Of a DNA stretch of 32,537 nucleotides, positions 1 through 8,472 are shown one piece after another; position 1 is the first letter of the stretch; the number at the start of each line of letters is the position of its first letter. This stretch comes from Propionispira raffinosivorans DSM 20765 (GTDB lineage Bacteria; Bacillota; Negativicutes; Selenomonadales; Selenomonadaceae). The stretch covers positions 1 through 32,537 of the forward strand of contig NZ_KB905871.1 of the NCBI RefSeq assembly GCF_000381065.1, written 5' to 3'. The position numbers and the translations under genes are program-made. The notes under the pieces are model-generated. The model was not told the DNA's origin, ran no database searches, and saw only the letters and a program-made list of their open reading frames with translations.

Positions 1-2
1 AG

Positions 3-167
3 ACAGTGATCGAATGGAAAAATGAAATTATTGCAGCAATTTCAACGGGTTATAGCAACGGATATATAGAAGGATGTAACAATCGAACAAAGGTACTCAA
101 ACTGACTTGTTATGGCATACAAAAATTTAAACGAATGAGAAATCGGATACTTTATATGGCTGCATAA
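3..167 (+). CDS. ISL3-family transposase, C-terminal fragment
   Basis: An open frame enters from the left edge and ends at TAA 165-167, giving the last 54 residues of a protein. The motif GYSNGYIEGCNNRTKVLK, followed by YGIQKF and RNRIL, is the hallmark C-terminus of ISL3 transposases; the glutamate in YIEG corresponds to the third acidic residue of their DDE-type catalytic domain. The start and the other two acidic residues are upstream of the window. The frame is intact as far as seen, so the element may be a full copy, but activity cannot be judged. Confidence 0.85.
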   Translation, partial: TVIEWKNEIIAAISTGYSNGYIEGCNNRTKVLKLTCYGIQKFKRMRNRILYMAA

Positions 168-177
168 AAATAGAAAA

Positions 178-200
178 TAGCGAGGAGAAATCCCTCGCTA
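178..200 (+). terminator. hairpin after the ISL3 transposase
   Basis: TAGCGAGG (178-185) pairs with CCTCGCTA (193-200) around a 7-nt loop. There is no strong T-run on the plus strand after it, so it is a weak terminator candidate or an insulating hairpin within the IS end. Confidence 0.45.
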
Positions 201-278
201 AAAATTCACTTTATGTTTTTACCCCAACACTTGACAAAGAACCGTTTATTACTCATTTCTTAAACAAAAAAATATGTA

Positions 279-686
279 TTACGCTTTTTTAGATTGTGCC
301 AGATTAACGACCTCTGCATCTTTGCGCTTTGCTTCCATATCGCTATGTCCTTTAAATTTTGCACCTTCATCAATGCTTAGTATTGCAGCTTTCACATCAC
401 CAATCAATTGACCTGATTTAAAAATTTCAAGTTTATTAGAAATATTCACGTTCCCCGTAACAATACCAGAAATAAGCATATTGTCTGCTTTCACATTACC
501 ACTAACTTTGCCCAGCTCACCAATAATAACATCACCGGAAATTACAATATCTCCTTCCAGATTGCCATCAAGACGAATATTACCGCTGCCTTTGATTTCA
601 CCTTTAAGCTGCGTATTTTTACCAATTATTGTTTCAATTTCACTATTTACAGTCATGCCTGTTGATTTTTTTGTATTGCCAAACAT
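279..686 (-). CDS. bactofilin (polymer-forming cytoskeletal protein)
   Basis: This 135-residue protein matches the bactofilin family (DUF583), which self-assembles without nucleotide into beta-helical filaments at the membrane and often scaffolds cell-wall enzymes. A short flexible N-terminus leads into a glycine- and valine-rich core (about residues 25-115) with repeating turns such as GSGNIRLDGNLEGDI and GKVSGNV, typical of the right-handed beta-helix; the C-terminus is lysine-rich and probably disordered. An upstream GAGG-type ribosome site supports the ATG at 686. It lies 70 bp downstream of an M23 peptidase on the same strand; bactofilin-M23 pairs are common and suggest that the filament positions the peptidase. 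Family assignment is secure, cellular role is inferred. Confidence 0.93.
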   Translation of the reverse strand: MFGNTKKSTGMTVNSEIETIIGKNTQLKGEIKGSGNIRLDGNLEGDIVISGDVIIGELGKVSGNVKADNMLISGIVTGNVNISNKLEIFKSGQLIGDVKAAILSIDEGAKFKGHSDMEAKRKDAEVVNLAQSKKA

Positions 687-756
687 TTCACCACATCCTC
701 GTCCGCTTAAACAAAATACAGTTCAAACTATCATAACTTTCATTTAAAAATAATTT

Positions 757-1659
757 CTATAAATAACTTGACGGATTTACTGGTTTACCATTCACTCGTA
801 CTTCATAATGTACATGGGGCCCGGTACTAAACCCAGTACTGCCCATATAGGCAATAACCTGACCTCGCTTTACTTGTTGTCCAGTAGTCACTACGACTCG
901 CTGTGCATGTCCATAACGAGTCATCAGTCCATTGCCATGATCAATATCCACCATATTTCCGTAACCACCAGAGTTCCATCCAGCAGCTGTAACAATGCCA
1001 TCTGCAGTTGCTACAATAGGCGTACCTGCATCATTTGCAATATCAATGCCAGGATGAAAATCTGTTCCACCCCATCTAAGTCCGTAAGGAGAACTTACAT
1101 CTCCCGTAGCCGGCCAAATTGAAGGCGTAACCGCTATAACCTCTTGCTGCACCGAAATTTTTTCTTTAAGGTCTTCCAGGCTTTGCTTCCGAACCGCAAT
1201 ATTTTTTTCAATGGCATCTAATGTGTCACTTAGATTTTGAATATTAGGCTGAATCAAAGGTCCACCCTGACCATCATGTGTGCCGCCAGCCCCTGGATTT
1301 GAATCCGTTCCATCATTAATAGAAGAAATTCGCCGAATTTCCGCTTCCATCTGATTGAGTTTATCAATATCATCCTGCAATGTACTCGCTTTTTTAGCTA
1401 ATTGTAAAATCTGGGACTGCTGAATACTATTTACCTGGCGAAGTTCCGTAATCTCCGCCTGCTCACTGCCAGCTAAATGCAAGCTATATGTAGAATACCC
1501 AAATGCTCCTATAAATAAAACAATCCCGACCATAATCGACACAATACCATATTTAATCATACGAATCGGCAAGCGAATGCTACGTACTGTTTCACCCTGA
1601 TGCGGAATAATTTTGATGGTATATTCCCGATGATCCGGCTTTTGAACTTGCTTATCCAA
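757..1659 (-). CDS. membrane-anchored M23 (LytM) family peptidoglycan endopeptidase
   Basis: This 300-residue protein has a cytoplasmic N-terminus, one membrane segment (about 37-56), a coiled-coil stretch (about 65-112), a low-complexity Gly/Pro linker (about 115-138), a second helical stretch (140-175) and a C-terminal LytM domain. Zinc-site residues are all present: H202 and D206 in HPGID, H251 in RYGHA, and H282/H284 in HVHYE, so it should be an active metallopeptidase cleaving peptide cross-bridges outside the membrane, rather than a degenerate EnvC-type activator. Translation probably starts at TTG 1659, preceded by GGAGG seven bases upstream. The bactofilin gene follows directly, implying co-transcription and a morphogenetic or wall-remodelling role. 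Confidence 0.92.
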   Translation of the reverse strand: MDKQVQKPDHREYTIKIIPHQGETVRSIRLPIRMIKYGIVSIMVGIVLFIGAFGYSTYSLHLAGSEQAEITELRQVNSIQQSQILQLAKKASTLQDDIDKLNQMEAEIRRISSINDGTDSNPGAGGTHDGQGGPLIQPNIQNLSDTLDAIEKNIAVRKQSLEDLKEKISVQQEVIAVTPSIWPATGDVSSPYGLRWGGTDFHPGIDIANDAGTPIVATADGIVTAAGWNSGGYGNMVDIDHGNGLMTRYGHAQRVVVTTGQQVKRGQVIAYMGSTGFSTGPHVHYEVRVNGKPVNPSSYL

Positions 1660-1724
1660 ACAAAATCCTCCAAACTATAAATTATTTAAATTTATCTATA
1701 TCTCTCTTTGATTTTCATAAAAAA

Positions 1725-1756
1725 AACCTTGCACTATAATATTATAGCACAAGGTT
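1725..1756 (-). terminator. Rho-independent terminator after the DUF4446 gene
   Basis: AACCTTG..CTATAAT and ATTATAG..CAAGGTT form a long hairpin with one internal mismatch block. On the minus strand it is followed by a run of eight T. It ends the transcript coming from DUF554/DUF4446 and separates it from the M23/bactofilin unit. Confidence 0.85.
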
Positions 1757-1817
1757 TTCATCTTTTAAAGATAATTTGACGTAAATTTAATATGCGAGGG
1801 ACAATTCTTATCGAGGC

Positions 1818-2324
1818 CTATTCTCGTGCTTTTGCCAGTGCTTGTAATTCTTCATCGGTCAATGTATAAGATGAGGATCCATTTACAATTGGTTTCGCAT
1901 AGGTTCTTGACTCTTCCCGTCCAAATAAACTTGATAAAATAATACCATTATTATTATCATCAAGCAGAGCTACAGCATAACTCAAATCACTACCAATTCC
2001 ATCAAAAGCACTAAAACGTACAACCCCTACTTTATGCAATGATTTTTTGACCATAACATCAAGTCGTTTATTCTCTTGCTCAATTTGATTTGATTTTTGC
2101 ACGGCTTCTCTGACTTCATCAATATGCCCCATCAGTATATGTTCTATATTGGCTCCATCCGTCCCGTTCATCATTTTTTTATAACGTTTTTGCATATGTG
2201 ATACATTTAAATAAATATTAATAATAACAATATACATTATTAACACTAAGATTCCTAATCCCCCAATGATGTAAAACATATTCCCCATCATAAAGTTCAT
2301 AAAAACTACATTGTCTATCGCCAT
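1818..2324 (-). CDS. DUF4446 family membrane protein
   Basis: This 168-residue protein of unknown function belongs to DUF4446, a family regularly found beside parB in Clostridia and Negativicutes. One membrane segment spans about residues 13-39; a helical, charged region (about 42-95) follows, then a compact domain with the diagnostic VGVVRFSAFDGIGSDLSYAVALLD-type sequence (part quoted: VRFSAFDGIGSDLSYA). A TTG six bases further upstream could be read as a start, but the AAGGAG sits only two bases from it and eight from the ATG at 2324, so the ATG is chosen. It lies 21 bp behind the DUF554 gene and is probably co-transcribed. No enzymatic motif is visible; a role linked to chromosome or membrane organisation is only suggested by context. 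Confidence 0.88.
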   Translation of the reverse strand: MAIDNVVFMNFMMGNMFYIIGGLGILVLIMYIVIINIYLNVSHMQKRYKKMMNGTDGANIEHILMGHIDEVREAVQKSNQIEQENKRLDVMVKKSLHKVGVVRFSAFDGIGSDLSYAVALLDDNNNGIILSSLFGREESRTYAKPIVNGSSSYTLTDEELQALAKARE

Positions 2325-2345
2325 TTCCAAGTCTCCTTATTTCAT

Positions 2346-3026
2346 TTATAACCAACCCAGCCAAACAAAAAAAACTGCTAAGGGAATCGCTGGTAATAAA
2401 TTCGCTGTTTTAATATTTACAATTTCGAGCATCGACAAACTAATTGCCACAATCAAAATTCCGCCAACACCACTGAGTTCATGGATCATCGCCGTGGATA
2501 CCACATCACCAAAAAATCCAGCTCCGATTGTGATAGCACCCTGATAAAGCAAAACTGGAAAAGCCGAAAAAGCCACACCAATTCCCATTGTAGCTGCAAA
2601 AATCACGGCTGCAATCCCATCAATCAAAGCTTTTGCATAAATAATCGAAGCATCGCCCGTAAGACCAGCCTGAATACTGCCAACAATAGCCATAGCCCCA
2701 ATACAAAAAACCAAAGATGCCGTAATCAAACCTTTGCCAACATCTCCATACTGCCTGCCAAACTTTTCAGTTACTTTGGCACCAAATCGATTGAGAATGC
2801 TATCTATATTGATAAATTCTCCTACCAAAGCGCCCAAAGCCAAACTCAAAATAACAATAATGATATTTTCACTCACCAATGCCATTTTAATGCCAATCAA
2901 AAAAACGGCTAACCCAAGCGCCTGCATAATCGTTTTTTTATAACGGCTGGGGATACCTTGCTTCATTAATAACCCTAAAAAGGCTCCGGCAATGATTGCT
3001 AAAAAATTTACAAATACGCCCTTCAT
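2346..3026 (-). CDS. DUF554 family integral membrane protein (YdfK/YqgA-like)
   Basis: This 226-residue, very hydrophobic protein has about six or seven predicted membrane helices and the glycine-rich N-terminus (VNFLAIIAGAFLGLL) typical of DUF554. The family is a putative transporter with no established substrate. Start ATG 3026 is preceded by AAGGAGAG at a good distance. The gene lies between parB and the DUF4446 gene on the same strand, with 106 bp to parB. Nothing in the sequence reveals the cargo or any regulation. Confidence 0.88.
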   Translation of the reverse strand: MKGVFVNFLAIIAGAFLGLLMKQGIPSRYKKTIMQALGLAVFLIGIKMALVSENIIIVILSLALGALVGEFINIDSILNRFGAKVTEKFGRQYGDVGKGLITASLVFCIGAMAIVGSIQAGLTGDASIIYAKALIDGIAAVIFAATMGIGVAFSAFPVLLYQGAITIGAGFFGDVVSTAMIHELSGVGGILIVAISLSMLEIVNIKTANLLPAIPLAVFFVWLGWL

Positions 3027-3132
3027 GCACTCTCCTTATTCCTTCTATATGCTTTTCCACCAAGTTATTTTATCACAAATCATCTACATTACCTAAGAAA
3101 AAGCAAAAAATTTTCAATCCGGAGCGACTAAT

Positions 3133-4059
3133 TTAAACAATAAATTGACCTTGCTTCAAACTACTTTGAATCGCTGTCGGTTTCGTTAGTGTTTCTAAAA
3201 TACGTTCCAAATCTTCCTCTGAATAAAATTCAATTTCAATCTTACTTTTTATTTTTCCTGAGCGAATTTTCACTTTTGTTCCTAAAATGACTTGCAAATG
3301 ATCTTCCGCTTCAACTACAAAAATTTCTTTTGGTTTTGGTATAGTCTCCTCACGTTCTTCACAATCCTTCAAATAGGTAGGCACTTTTATTAGTTTTTTC
3401 ACGAGATCTTCCACAGCTCGAGCTGATAAGTTTTCCGCAATAATAAAATCAGCAGCTTCTATCTGTAAATCTGCCTCCGCTAAGCCGAGTAAAGGTTTCG
3501 CCTGTCCCATTGTCAAAGATCCATTGGCAATATACGACTGAACCGGCACGGATAAATTTAAAAGGCGCAGGAAATTGGCAATATGCGAACGGCTTCGACC
3601 TACTTTTTGTGCAAGCAATTCCTGCGTAAAACCAAACTCTATCAACAAGCGTTCATACGCCCTTGCTTCTTCAATCGAATTTAGATCTTCACGCTGTAGA
3701 TTCTCAATTAAAGCAATTTCTGTCATTTCGGCATCACTATATTCTCGAACAATCGCCGGAATCGTCTTACACCCCGCCAGCTTCGAAGCACGCAACCGTC
3801 TTTCGCCAGCAATCAATTCATACCCTGTTCCTTTTTTACGGACAAGAACCGGCTGTAGAACCCCATATTGAAGAACAGAATGCATCAATTCATCTAATGA
3901 TTCATCATTAAATTCTGTCCTTGGCTGAAATTGATTTGGAACGATATCCTCCACACGTAAAGCTTTGACCTTATCTTTGGTATCGGCATCTAATCCCGCC
4001 GTATCCTGTATTAATGCACCAAGCCCCTTGCCCAATCCACTATGTGTTATTTTACTCAT
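3133..4059 (-). CDS. parB: ParB / Spo0J chromosome-partitioning CTPase
   Basis: This 308-residue protein loads at parS and spreads as a CTP-dependent clamp that recruits ParA and SMC. It shows the family N-terminal LGKGLGALI motif that stimulates ParA, the CTP-binding boxes GERRLRA (85-91) and ENLQRED (119-125), and the helix-turn-helix GRSRSHIANFLRLL (154-167). In the ParB/Noc specificity scheme (Caulobacter positions 173/179/184), this protein has Arg-Phe-Asn, the parS-type arginine, unlike the second homologue at 16649. The chosen ATG overlaps the parA stop (ATGAGTAA, 8 bp); a TTG two codons earlier is less likely. Three strong parS sites lie 1.2-4.5 kb away. Confidence 0.97.
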   Translation of the reverse strand: MSKITHSGLGKGLGALIQDTAGLDADTKDKVKALRVEDIVPNQFQPRTEFNDESLDELMHSVLQYGVLQPVLVRKKGTGYELIAGERRLRASKLAGCKTIPAIVREYSDAEMTEIALIENLQREDLNSIEEARAYERLLIEFGFTQELLAQKVGRSRSHIANFLRLLNLSVPVQSYIANGSLTMGQAKPLLGLAEADLQIEAADFIIAENLSARAVEDLVKKLIKVPTYLKDCEEREETIPKPKEIFVVEAEDHLQVILGTKVKIRSGKIKSKIEIEFYSEEDLERILETLTKPTAIQSSLKQGQFIV

Positions 4060-4813
4060 TTGCAATCACTTCTTTCGCTAAGGCCCGGTACACTTCTGCC
4101 CCTTTTGATTTTGGATCATATTCAATAATCGGTTGTCCATAAGAAGGTGCTTCACTGAGACGTACATTTCTTGGAATAACCGTTTGATATACATGCTCTT
4201 GAAAATGATTTTTTACCTCTTCCGCAACTTGCATCGACAATTTTGTCCGGGAATCGTACATTGTCAAAAGTACGCCCTCTAACGTTAAATCCGAATTCAA
4301 ATTTTGCTGAACCAGCTTAACGGTATTCATCAGTTGAGAGACTCCTTCCAATGCATAAAACTCACATTGGATTGGCATTAAAACTGAATCCGCCGCGGTT
4401 AAGGAATTCAATGTAAGCAGCCCTAATGATGGCGGACAGTCAATAATCACGTAATCATAATTTTCTTTAATCTGATCAATCGCCCGTTTTAATTTTGTTT
4501 CGCGCGAAATAGCGGATACGAGCTCGACTTCCGCACCTGCCAGCTCAATCGTAGCTGGCAATATATGTAAATTTTCAAAATTTGTTTTTTGAATCGCCTC
4601 TTTAATTGGTAACCCATCTACTAAAACATTATAAATGGATTGTTCAATTTTGGATTTATCTACCCCATAGCCGCTCGTTGCATTGCCTTGCGGATCCACA
4701 TCCACTAGTAAAACTTTCTTTTTCTCAGCTGCCAGACAAGCACTTAAGTTAACGGATGTTGTTGTTTTGCCTACGCCACCTTTTTGATTGGCGATTGCAA
4801 TTGTTTTTGCCAC
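4052..4813 (-). CDS. parA: ParA / Soj chromosome-partitioning ATPase
   Basis: A deviant Walker-A ATPase of 253 residues, the same length as Bacillus Soj. KGGVGKTTT (residues 11-19) carries the signature lysine K11 and P-loop K16; the DVDPQGNAT and DYVIIDCPPSLG motifs are the A' and Walker-B regions. It binds DNA non-specifically as an ATP dimer, is reset by ParB, and in Bacillus also regulates DnaA. GTG 4813 is preferred over GTG 4822 because AGAAGG lies eight bases upstream and the product then begins MAKTIAIANQKGGVGKTT like its homologues. It forms an overlapping pair with parB. Confidence 0.96.
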   Translation of the reverse strand: MAKTIAIANQKGGVGKTTTSVNLSACLAAEKKKVLLVDVDPQGNATSGYGVDKSKIEQSIYNVLVDGLPIKEAIQKTNFENLHILPATIELAGAEVELVSAISRETKLKRAIDQIKENYDYVIIDCPPSLGLLTLNSLTAADSVLMPIQCEFYALEGVSQLMNTVKLVQQNLNSDLTLEGVLLTMYDSRTKLSMQVAEEVKNHFQEHVYQTVIPRNVRLSEAPSYGQPIIEYDPKSKGAEVYRALAKEVIANE

Positions 4814-5122
4814 AACTGTCACCTTCTTTCTTCAGTATCTATACGAATATCCCGTTTACAAATAGAAGCTCTTAAATTTATTGAATTCCACAACTTTTAT
4901 ACTTTATCCTGCTATGATAAGATGAAAAACTACAATTGGTGTAAATTTTATTTTGTTATATATTTTTCCTATAAGTTTTGATGCAATAAAAAGTATAAAT
5001 CCAGCAAGAAAAATACTCACCGATTCAGACCATTTTATGTTAAAATAATACTACTTAAGCTTACAATATTACATAAATTACGTTACTATATATTTTGCAT
5101 TAAAGAAATAGCATCTAAACTA

Positions 5123-5260
5123 TTAGGCTGCCAGAAATTGAATATAGGCATCGTTTGCTTCCTCATGTAACACCACAGCACCCTATCCTCAATTCCTGAC
5201 GATTGCCATATAAAATGTTCAATGCAACTTATATAGCTTAAAATGTTGCACGTGAAACAT
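5123..5260 (+). repeat. duplicated non-coding element, copy A (ends in parS)
   Basis: This stretch resembles 8473-8609. Both copies begin with TTAG.CT..CAGAAA, share the identical 17-mer GGCATCGTTTGCTTCCT (5147-5163), then CCCTAT, TGAC and the identical ATTGCCATAT (5202-5211), and end in the same parS variant after an 80-81 nt gap from the 17-mer. The central part before parS is less alike. Function unknown; it is not a coding repeat. Confidence 0.75.
5244..5259 (+). promoter_or_regulatory. parS site 1 (ParB-binding)
   Basis: TGTTGCACGTGAAACA differs from the palindromic Bacillus parS (TGTTTCACGTGAAACA) only at the fifth base, a position tolerated in natural parS sites. It lies just upstream of the ribosome site of the MetH reactivation gene. 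Confidence 0.93.
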
Positions 5261-5281
5261 TTTAATAAAGGAGGAATTGAC

Positions 5282-5950
5282 TTGCCTATTTATAATTCTG
5301 TATTAAAACAAATTGATCCTGTTGAAACAAAACGATACGCTGGTTTAGGCAAAGTTGATTTCAATGAGGCCATTATTCAAAAGGCCTGTTTAGAAGCACA
5401 GCTTCTGGCAGAACCTAAAGGAATCTGGCAAATATATAATTACAATGCTTGTAGTTACAAAGTAGAATCATCTCCAGAATTTTTAATCCGTGGTGAGAAA
5501 ATTCGTAAACATCTAGCAACAGCTGCAAAAGTAATCGTATTAGCTGTCACAATTGGTGAGACTATTGAAAAACAGATCACGGATTATTTTAAACAAGGTG
5601 AATATTCATATTCCTTATTACTAGATGCTGCGGCAACAACGGCAGTAGAGCAAGCTGCGGATGATGTTGAAAAAACCATTAAACAATATACAACAGCACA
5701 AGGCTATCAAATGATTTGGCGATTTAGCCCTGGCTACGGAGACTGGAATATTTGCGTTCAGCCTGAAATGCTGCATTTATCCGACGCCAAAGAAATTGGC
5801 ATAACTCTTACAGAATCCATGATGCTAATCCCCCGAAAGTCCATTACTGCTATCATCGGTTTAGTGCCAAATGCCAACACAAAAAATGAGATAAAGCAAT
5901 CTTGTTCCGCTTGCAGCAAGCAAGATTGTCTGGCTCGCCGCAGTAGTTAA
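5282..5950 (+). CDS. cobalamin-dependent methionine synthase reactivation subunit (stand-alone MetH activation domain)
   Basis: This 222-residue protein corresponds to the C-terminal activation domain of MetH, which binds S-adenosylmethionine and reductively remethylates the cobalamin when it oxidises. The SAM-binding segment is visible as WRFSPGYGDWNI, followed by LTESMMLIPRKSI, both characteristic of the family. It ends in a cysteine cluster C-x2-C-x4-C not present in E. coli MetH. The start is TTG 5282, because AAAGGAGG sits seven bases before it; reading from ATG 5243 would translate the parS site itself. The MetH core follows after 50 bp, so the two proteins together reconstitute a complete methionine synthase, as in Thermotoga and many Clostridia. 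Confidence 0.9.
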   Translation: MPIYNSVLKQIDPVETKRYAGLGKVDFNEAIIQKACLEAQLLAEPKGIWQIYNYNACSYKVESSPEFLIRGEKIRKHLATAAKVIVLAVTIGETIEKQITDYFKQGEYSYSLLLDAAATTAVEQAADDVEKTIKQYTTAQGYQMIWRFSPGYGDWNICVQPEMLHLSDAKEIGITLTESMMLIPRKSITAIIGLVPNANTKNEIKQSCSACSKQDCLARRSS

Positions 5951-6000
5951 TATTTCATTTTATTTTCACTTTAAAAATCAATAAATAAAAGGAGCTTTTT

Positions 6001-8370
6001 ATGATATATGTTTTTGATGGTGCTATGGGTACTATGTTACAATCCGCTAATTTAAAACCAGGTGACTGCCCCGAACTATTAAATATCGTTCAACCTGATC
6101 TAATAAAAAAAATTCATCTGGATTATATTTCCAGTGGTGCTGATATCATTGAAACCAATACATTTGGAGGAAATCGAATTAAATTAGAGCATTACGGCTT
6201 AGCAGATCGCACGAGAGAAATTAATATAGCAGCTACAAAAATTGCAAAGGATGCCGCAGGCAAAAAGATAAAGGTAGCCGGATCAATGGGACCAACCGGA
6301 AAATTTATTGAACCCTTAGGTGAACTTAGTTTTGATGAAGCCTATAGTGTCTTTTTTGAACAAGCCCGTTATTTAGCCGAAGCAGGAGTTGATTACATAC
6401 TCATTGAAACCAGTATTGATATTCAAGAAATGCGTGCCGCACTTCTTGCAGCAAAAACAGCTACCAATCTACCAGTAATCTGTCAAATGTCATATAGTAA
6501 TGATGGGCGTACCGTTACTGGAACCGATCCTCAAACAGCCGCCATTACGCTTGAAGCAATGGGGGCTGATATAATCGGTGCAAACTGCTCTTTAGGTCCT
6601 GAACAATTATTACCTATCATTCGGATGCTAGCACAAAATACCACAAAACCCATTAGTGTACAACCAAATGCGGGAATGCCTCATTTGGTTAATGGGAAAA
6701 CTATCTTCCCCATGGATTCTACAGAAATGGCACAATGGGCACCACAGCTAATTGAAGCCGGGGCCAGTTTTATTGGCGGCTGCTGTGGGACAACCCCTCA
6801 ACATATTGCTGCTATAAAAAAAGCCATTGCCGGTCTAAAGGCATCAACAAGGAAGCAGGCCCTGCCACGACTTGCGCTTACGAGTCGCAGCAAAACAGTT
6901 TTTATTGATAAAGATTTGCCAACGGTTTTAATTGGTGAACGCATCAATCCAACGGGACGCAAAAAACTTGCCGCAGAAATAAAATCCGGATCGTTTTTAT
7001 CGGCAAAAAAAGAAGCATTAGAACAAATCCAAGCTGGTGCTCATATTCTAGACATCAATATGGGTGTAGGTGGAATTGATCAAACAGCCGCAATGAAAAA
7101 AGCCATTACTGAAATTGCCCAGCTTGTTGATGTACCATTAGCCATTGACACGAGCGATGCTACAGCACTCGAAGCAGGGCTCAAAGCATATCCTGGTCGA
7201 GCACTCATAAATTCAGTCAGTGCAGAACCAGAACGTCTAGAAACCTTTCTACCGTTAGCAAAAAAATATGGAGCAGCTATATTGTGTCTGCCAATTTCAG
7301 CAAATGGTGTACCAAAAACAGCTGACGAACGCCTTCAAGTTATGGAAACGATTCTTAATGAAGCATTCGAATTTGGCCTCAAGGCAGGTGACTTTTTACT
7401 AGATGGTCTTGTTATGACAGTTGCCGCAGAGCCTAATGCTTGCCAAGAAACATTAAGCACATTACGTTTGTATCGAGAAAAGTTTGGCTATCCCAGCACA
7501 ATGGGACTTAGCAATATTTCTTATGGTTTACCCAATCGACCACTCATCAATTCCACTTTTTTTGCAATGTGCTTAGCCGCTGGGCTGGATGCCCCGATTA
7601 TGAATCCTTATGATAAACCAATGCAAGATACACTGCTCGCCAGTGCTGCCTTGATTGGACACGATCAAAACGGGCGTGCTTACAGTTTAATCGCGTCCAA
7701 TCAAGCTGTGCCAAAAGGAGCAGCCACTGCACCAGAAATAGATGTCGACATTCTGACAGCAATAAAAGTTGCCGTTATGAATGGTGAAAAAGAAGCCGTA
7801 GCCTCGCTAGTTGAAAGAGCTTTGGCTGAGAAATATCTACCAACAGAAATCACGGAAAAAGCATTAACTGCCGCCATGAATGACATCGGGATTGGGTTTG
7901 GGAATGGAAAATTATTTCTGCCTCAAGTTTTACTTTCTGCTGAGGCAATGCGTGCTGCTTTTTTAAAAATAAAAGAAATCTTACCTGCGCAAAATTTACA
8001 AAGCAATGGTACCGTGGTCATTGCTACAGTAAAAGGAGATATTCACGATTTAGGGAAAAATATTGTAGCGGCATTATTAGAAAACAATGGTTTTCATTTG
8101 ATTGATTTAGGAAAAGATGTTGATGCGGATACTATTGTCCGTAAAGCTCTTGAATACGATGCGGATATTGTTGGCTTATGTGCGTTAATGACAACAACGA
8201 TGACGCAAATTGATACCGTAATCCATGCACTCAAAAAAGCTGGCAGTAACGCAAAAATAATGGTTGGTGGTGCTGTCCTTACACAAGAATATGCCGATCA
8301 AGCCGGTGCGGACTGTTATGCCCAGGATGGTGTCGTAGCCGTAAATTTAGCAAAAAATCTTTTAAAATAA
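6001..8370 (+). CDS. metH: methionine synthase core (homocysteine, folate and cobalamin modules), no activation domain
   Basis: This 789-residue protein transfers a methyl group from methyltetrahydrofolate through cobalamin to homocysteine. The homocysteine domain (about 1-285) has the zinc ligands C196 (GANCSLGP) and C261/C262 (GGCCGT). The pterin domain (about 300-560) starts with VLIGERINPTGRKKL. A helical cap (about 570-655) precedes the B12 Rossmann domain with DIHDLGKN (D680, H682, G685), where H682 is the lower axial cobalt ligand. E. coli MetH is about 1,227 residues; the missing C-terminal activation domain is encoded by the gene just upstream. AAAAGGAG precedes the ATG. A parS site begins at the base directly after the stop codon. 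Confidence 0.95.
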   Translation: MIYVFDGAMGTMLQSANLKPGDCPELLNIVQPDLIKKIHLDYISSGADIIETNTFGGNRIKLEHYGLADRTREINIAATKIAKDAAGKKIKVAGSMGPTGKFIEPLGELSFDEAYSVFFEQARYLAEAGVDYILIETSIDIQEMRAALLAAKTATNLPVICQMSYSNDGRTVTGTDPQTAAITLEAMGADIIGANCSLGPEQLLPIIRMLAQNTTKPISVQPNAGMPHLVNGKTIFPMDSTEMAQWAPQLIEAGASFIGGCCGTTPQHIAAIKKAIAGLKASTRKQALPRLALTSRSKTVFIDKDLPTVLIGERINPTGRKKLAAEIKSGSFLSAKKEALEQIQAGAHILDINMGVGGIDQTAAMKKAITEIAQLVDVPLAIDTSDATALEAGLKAYPGRALINSVSAEPERLETFLPLAKKYGAAILCLPISANGVPKTADERLQVMETILNEAFEFGLKAGDFLLDGLVMTVAAEPNACQETLSTLRLYREKFGYPSTMGLSNISYGLPNRPLINSTFFAMCLAAGLDAPIMNPYDKPMQDTLLASAALIGHDQNGRAYSLIASNQAVPKGAATAPEIDVDILTAIKVAVMNGEKEAVASLVERALAEKYLPTEITEKALTAAMNDIGIGFGNGKLFLPQVLLSAEAMRAAFLKIKEILPAQNLQSNGTVVIATVKGDIHDLGKNIVAALLENNGFHLIDLGKDVDADTIVRKALEYDADIVGLCALMTTTMTQIDTVIHALKKAGSNAKIMVGGAVLTQEYADQAGADCYAQDGVVAVNLAKNLLK

Positions 8371-8386
8371 TGTTTCACGTGCAACA
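8371..8386 (-). promoter_or_regulatory. parS site 2
   Basis: TGTTTCACGTGCAACA on the plus strand is the exact reverse complement of the variant seen at sites 1 and 3, so this copy has opposite orientation. It starts at the base after the metH stop and lies before the metH terminator, so it is transcribed. Confidence 0.93.
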
Positions 8387-8397
8387 TTATATAAACA

Positions 8398-8429
8398 AAA
8401 AGCAGCAAACAAATTTGTTTGCTGCTTTT
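8398..8429 (+). terminator. metH terminator
   Basis: A perfect 32-bp palindrome: AAAAGCAGCAAACAAA followed at once by its complement. The stem ends in TTTT and is followed by GTTTAT. Symmetrical, so it could act in both directions. Confidence 0.85.
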
Positions 8430-8472
8430 GTTTATATATATCGAATGTATTAAATCAATGATATCCATCCTC

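Larger units (their letters stand above)
1..243 (+). mobile_element. 3' end of an ISL3-family insertion sequence (partial)
   Basis: The window opens inside a transposase gene whose C-terminus is ISL3-like. It is followed by a hairpin (178-200) and then the segment 221-243, whose complement begins GGTTCTTTGTCAAGTG and ends GGGGT, the style of ISL3 terminal inverted repeats. I take 243 as the probable right end; the bases after it (from 244) would hold the target duplication. The left end lies outside the window, so neither the repeat pair nor the duplication can be confirmed here. Confidence 0.75.
4814..5281. other. 468-bp intergenic region with duplicated element and parS
   Basis: This is the divergent region between parA (minus) and the methionine synthase module (plus). 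From 4823 to about 5120 it is AT-rich with no convincing ORF, hairpin or riboswitch; I looked for S-box and cobalamin aptamers and saw none. From about 5123 it contains copy A of a repeated non-coding element and ends in a parS site and the ribosome site AAAGGAGG at 5267-5274. Confidence 0.7.

Noticed and set aside
4814..5281. SAM or cobalamin riboswitch ahead of the methionine synthase module
   Set aside because: I looked for the S-box core and the B12-box and saw neither; the region is AT-rich with the duplicated element and parS only.
6001..8370. MetH truncated at its C-terminus
   Set aside because: The absent activation domain is encoded intact by the preceding gene; the split arrangement is known in other bacteria.
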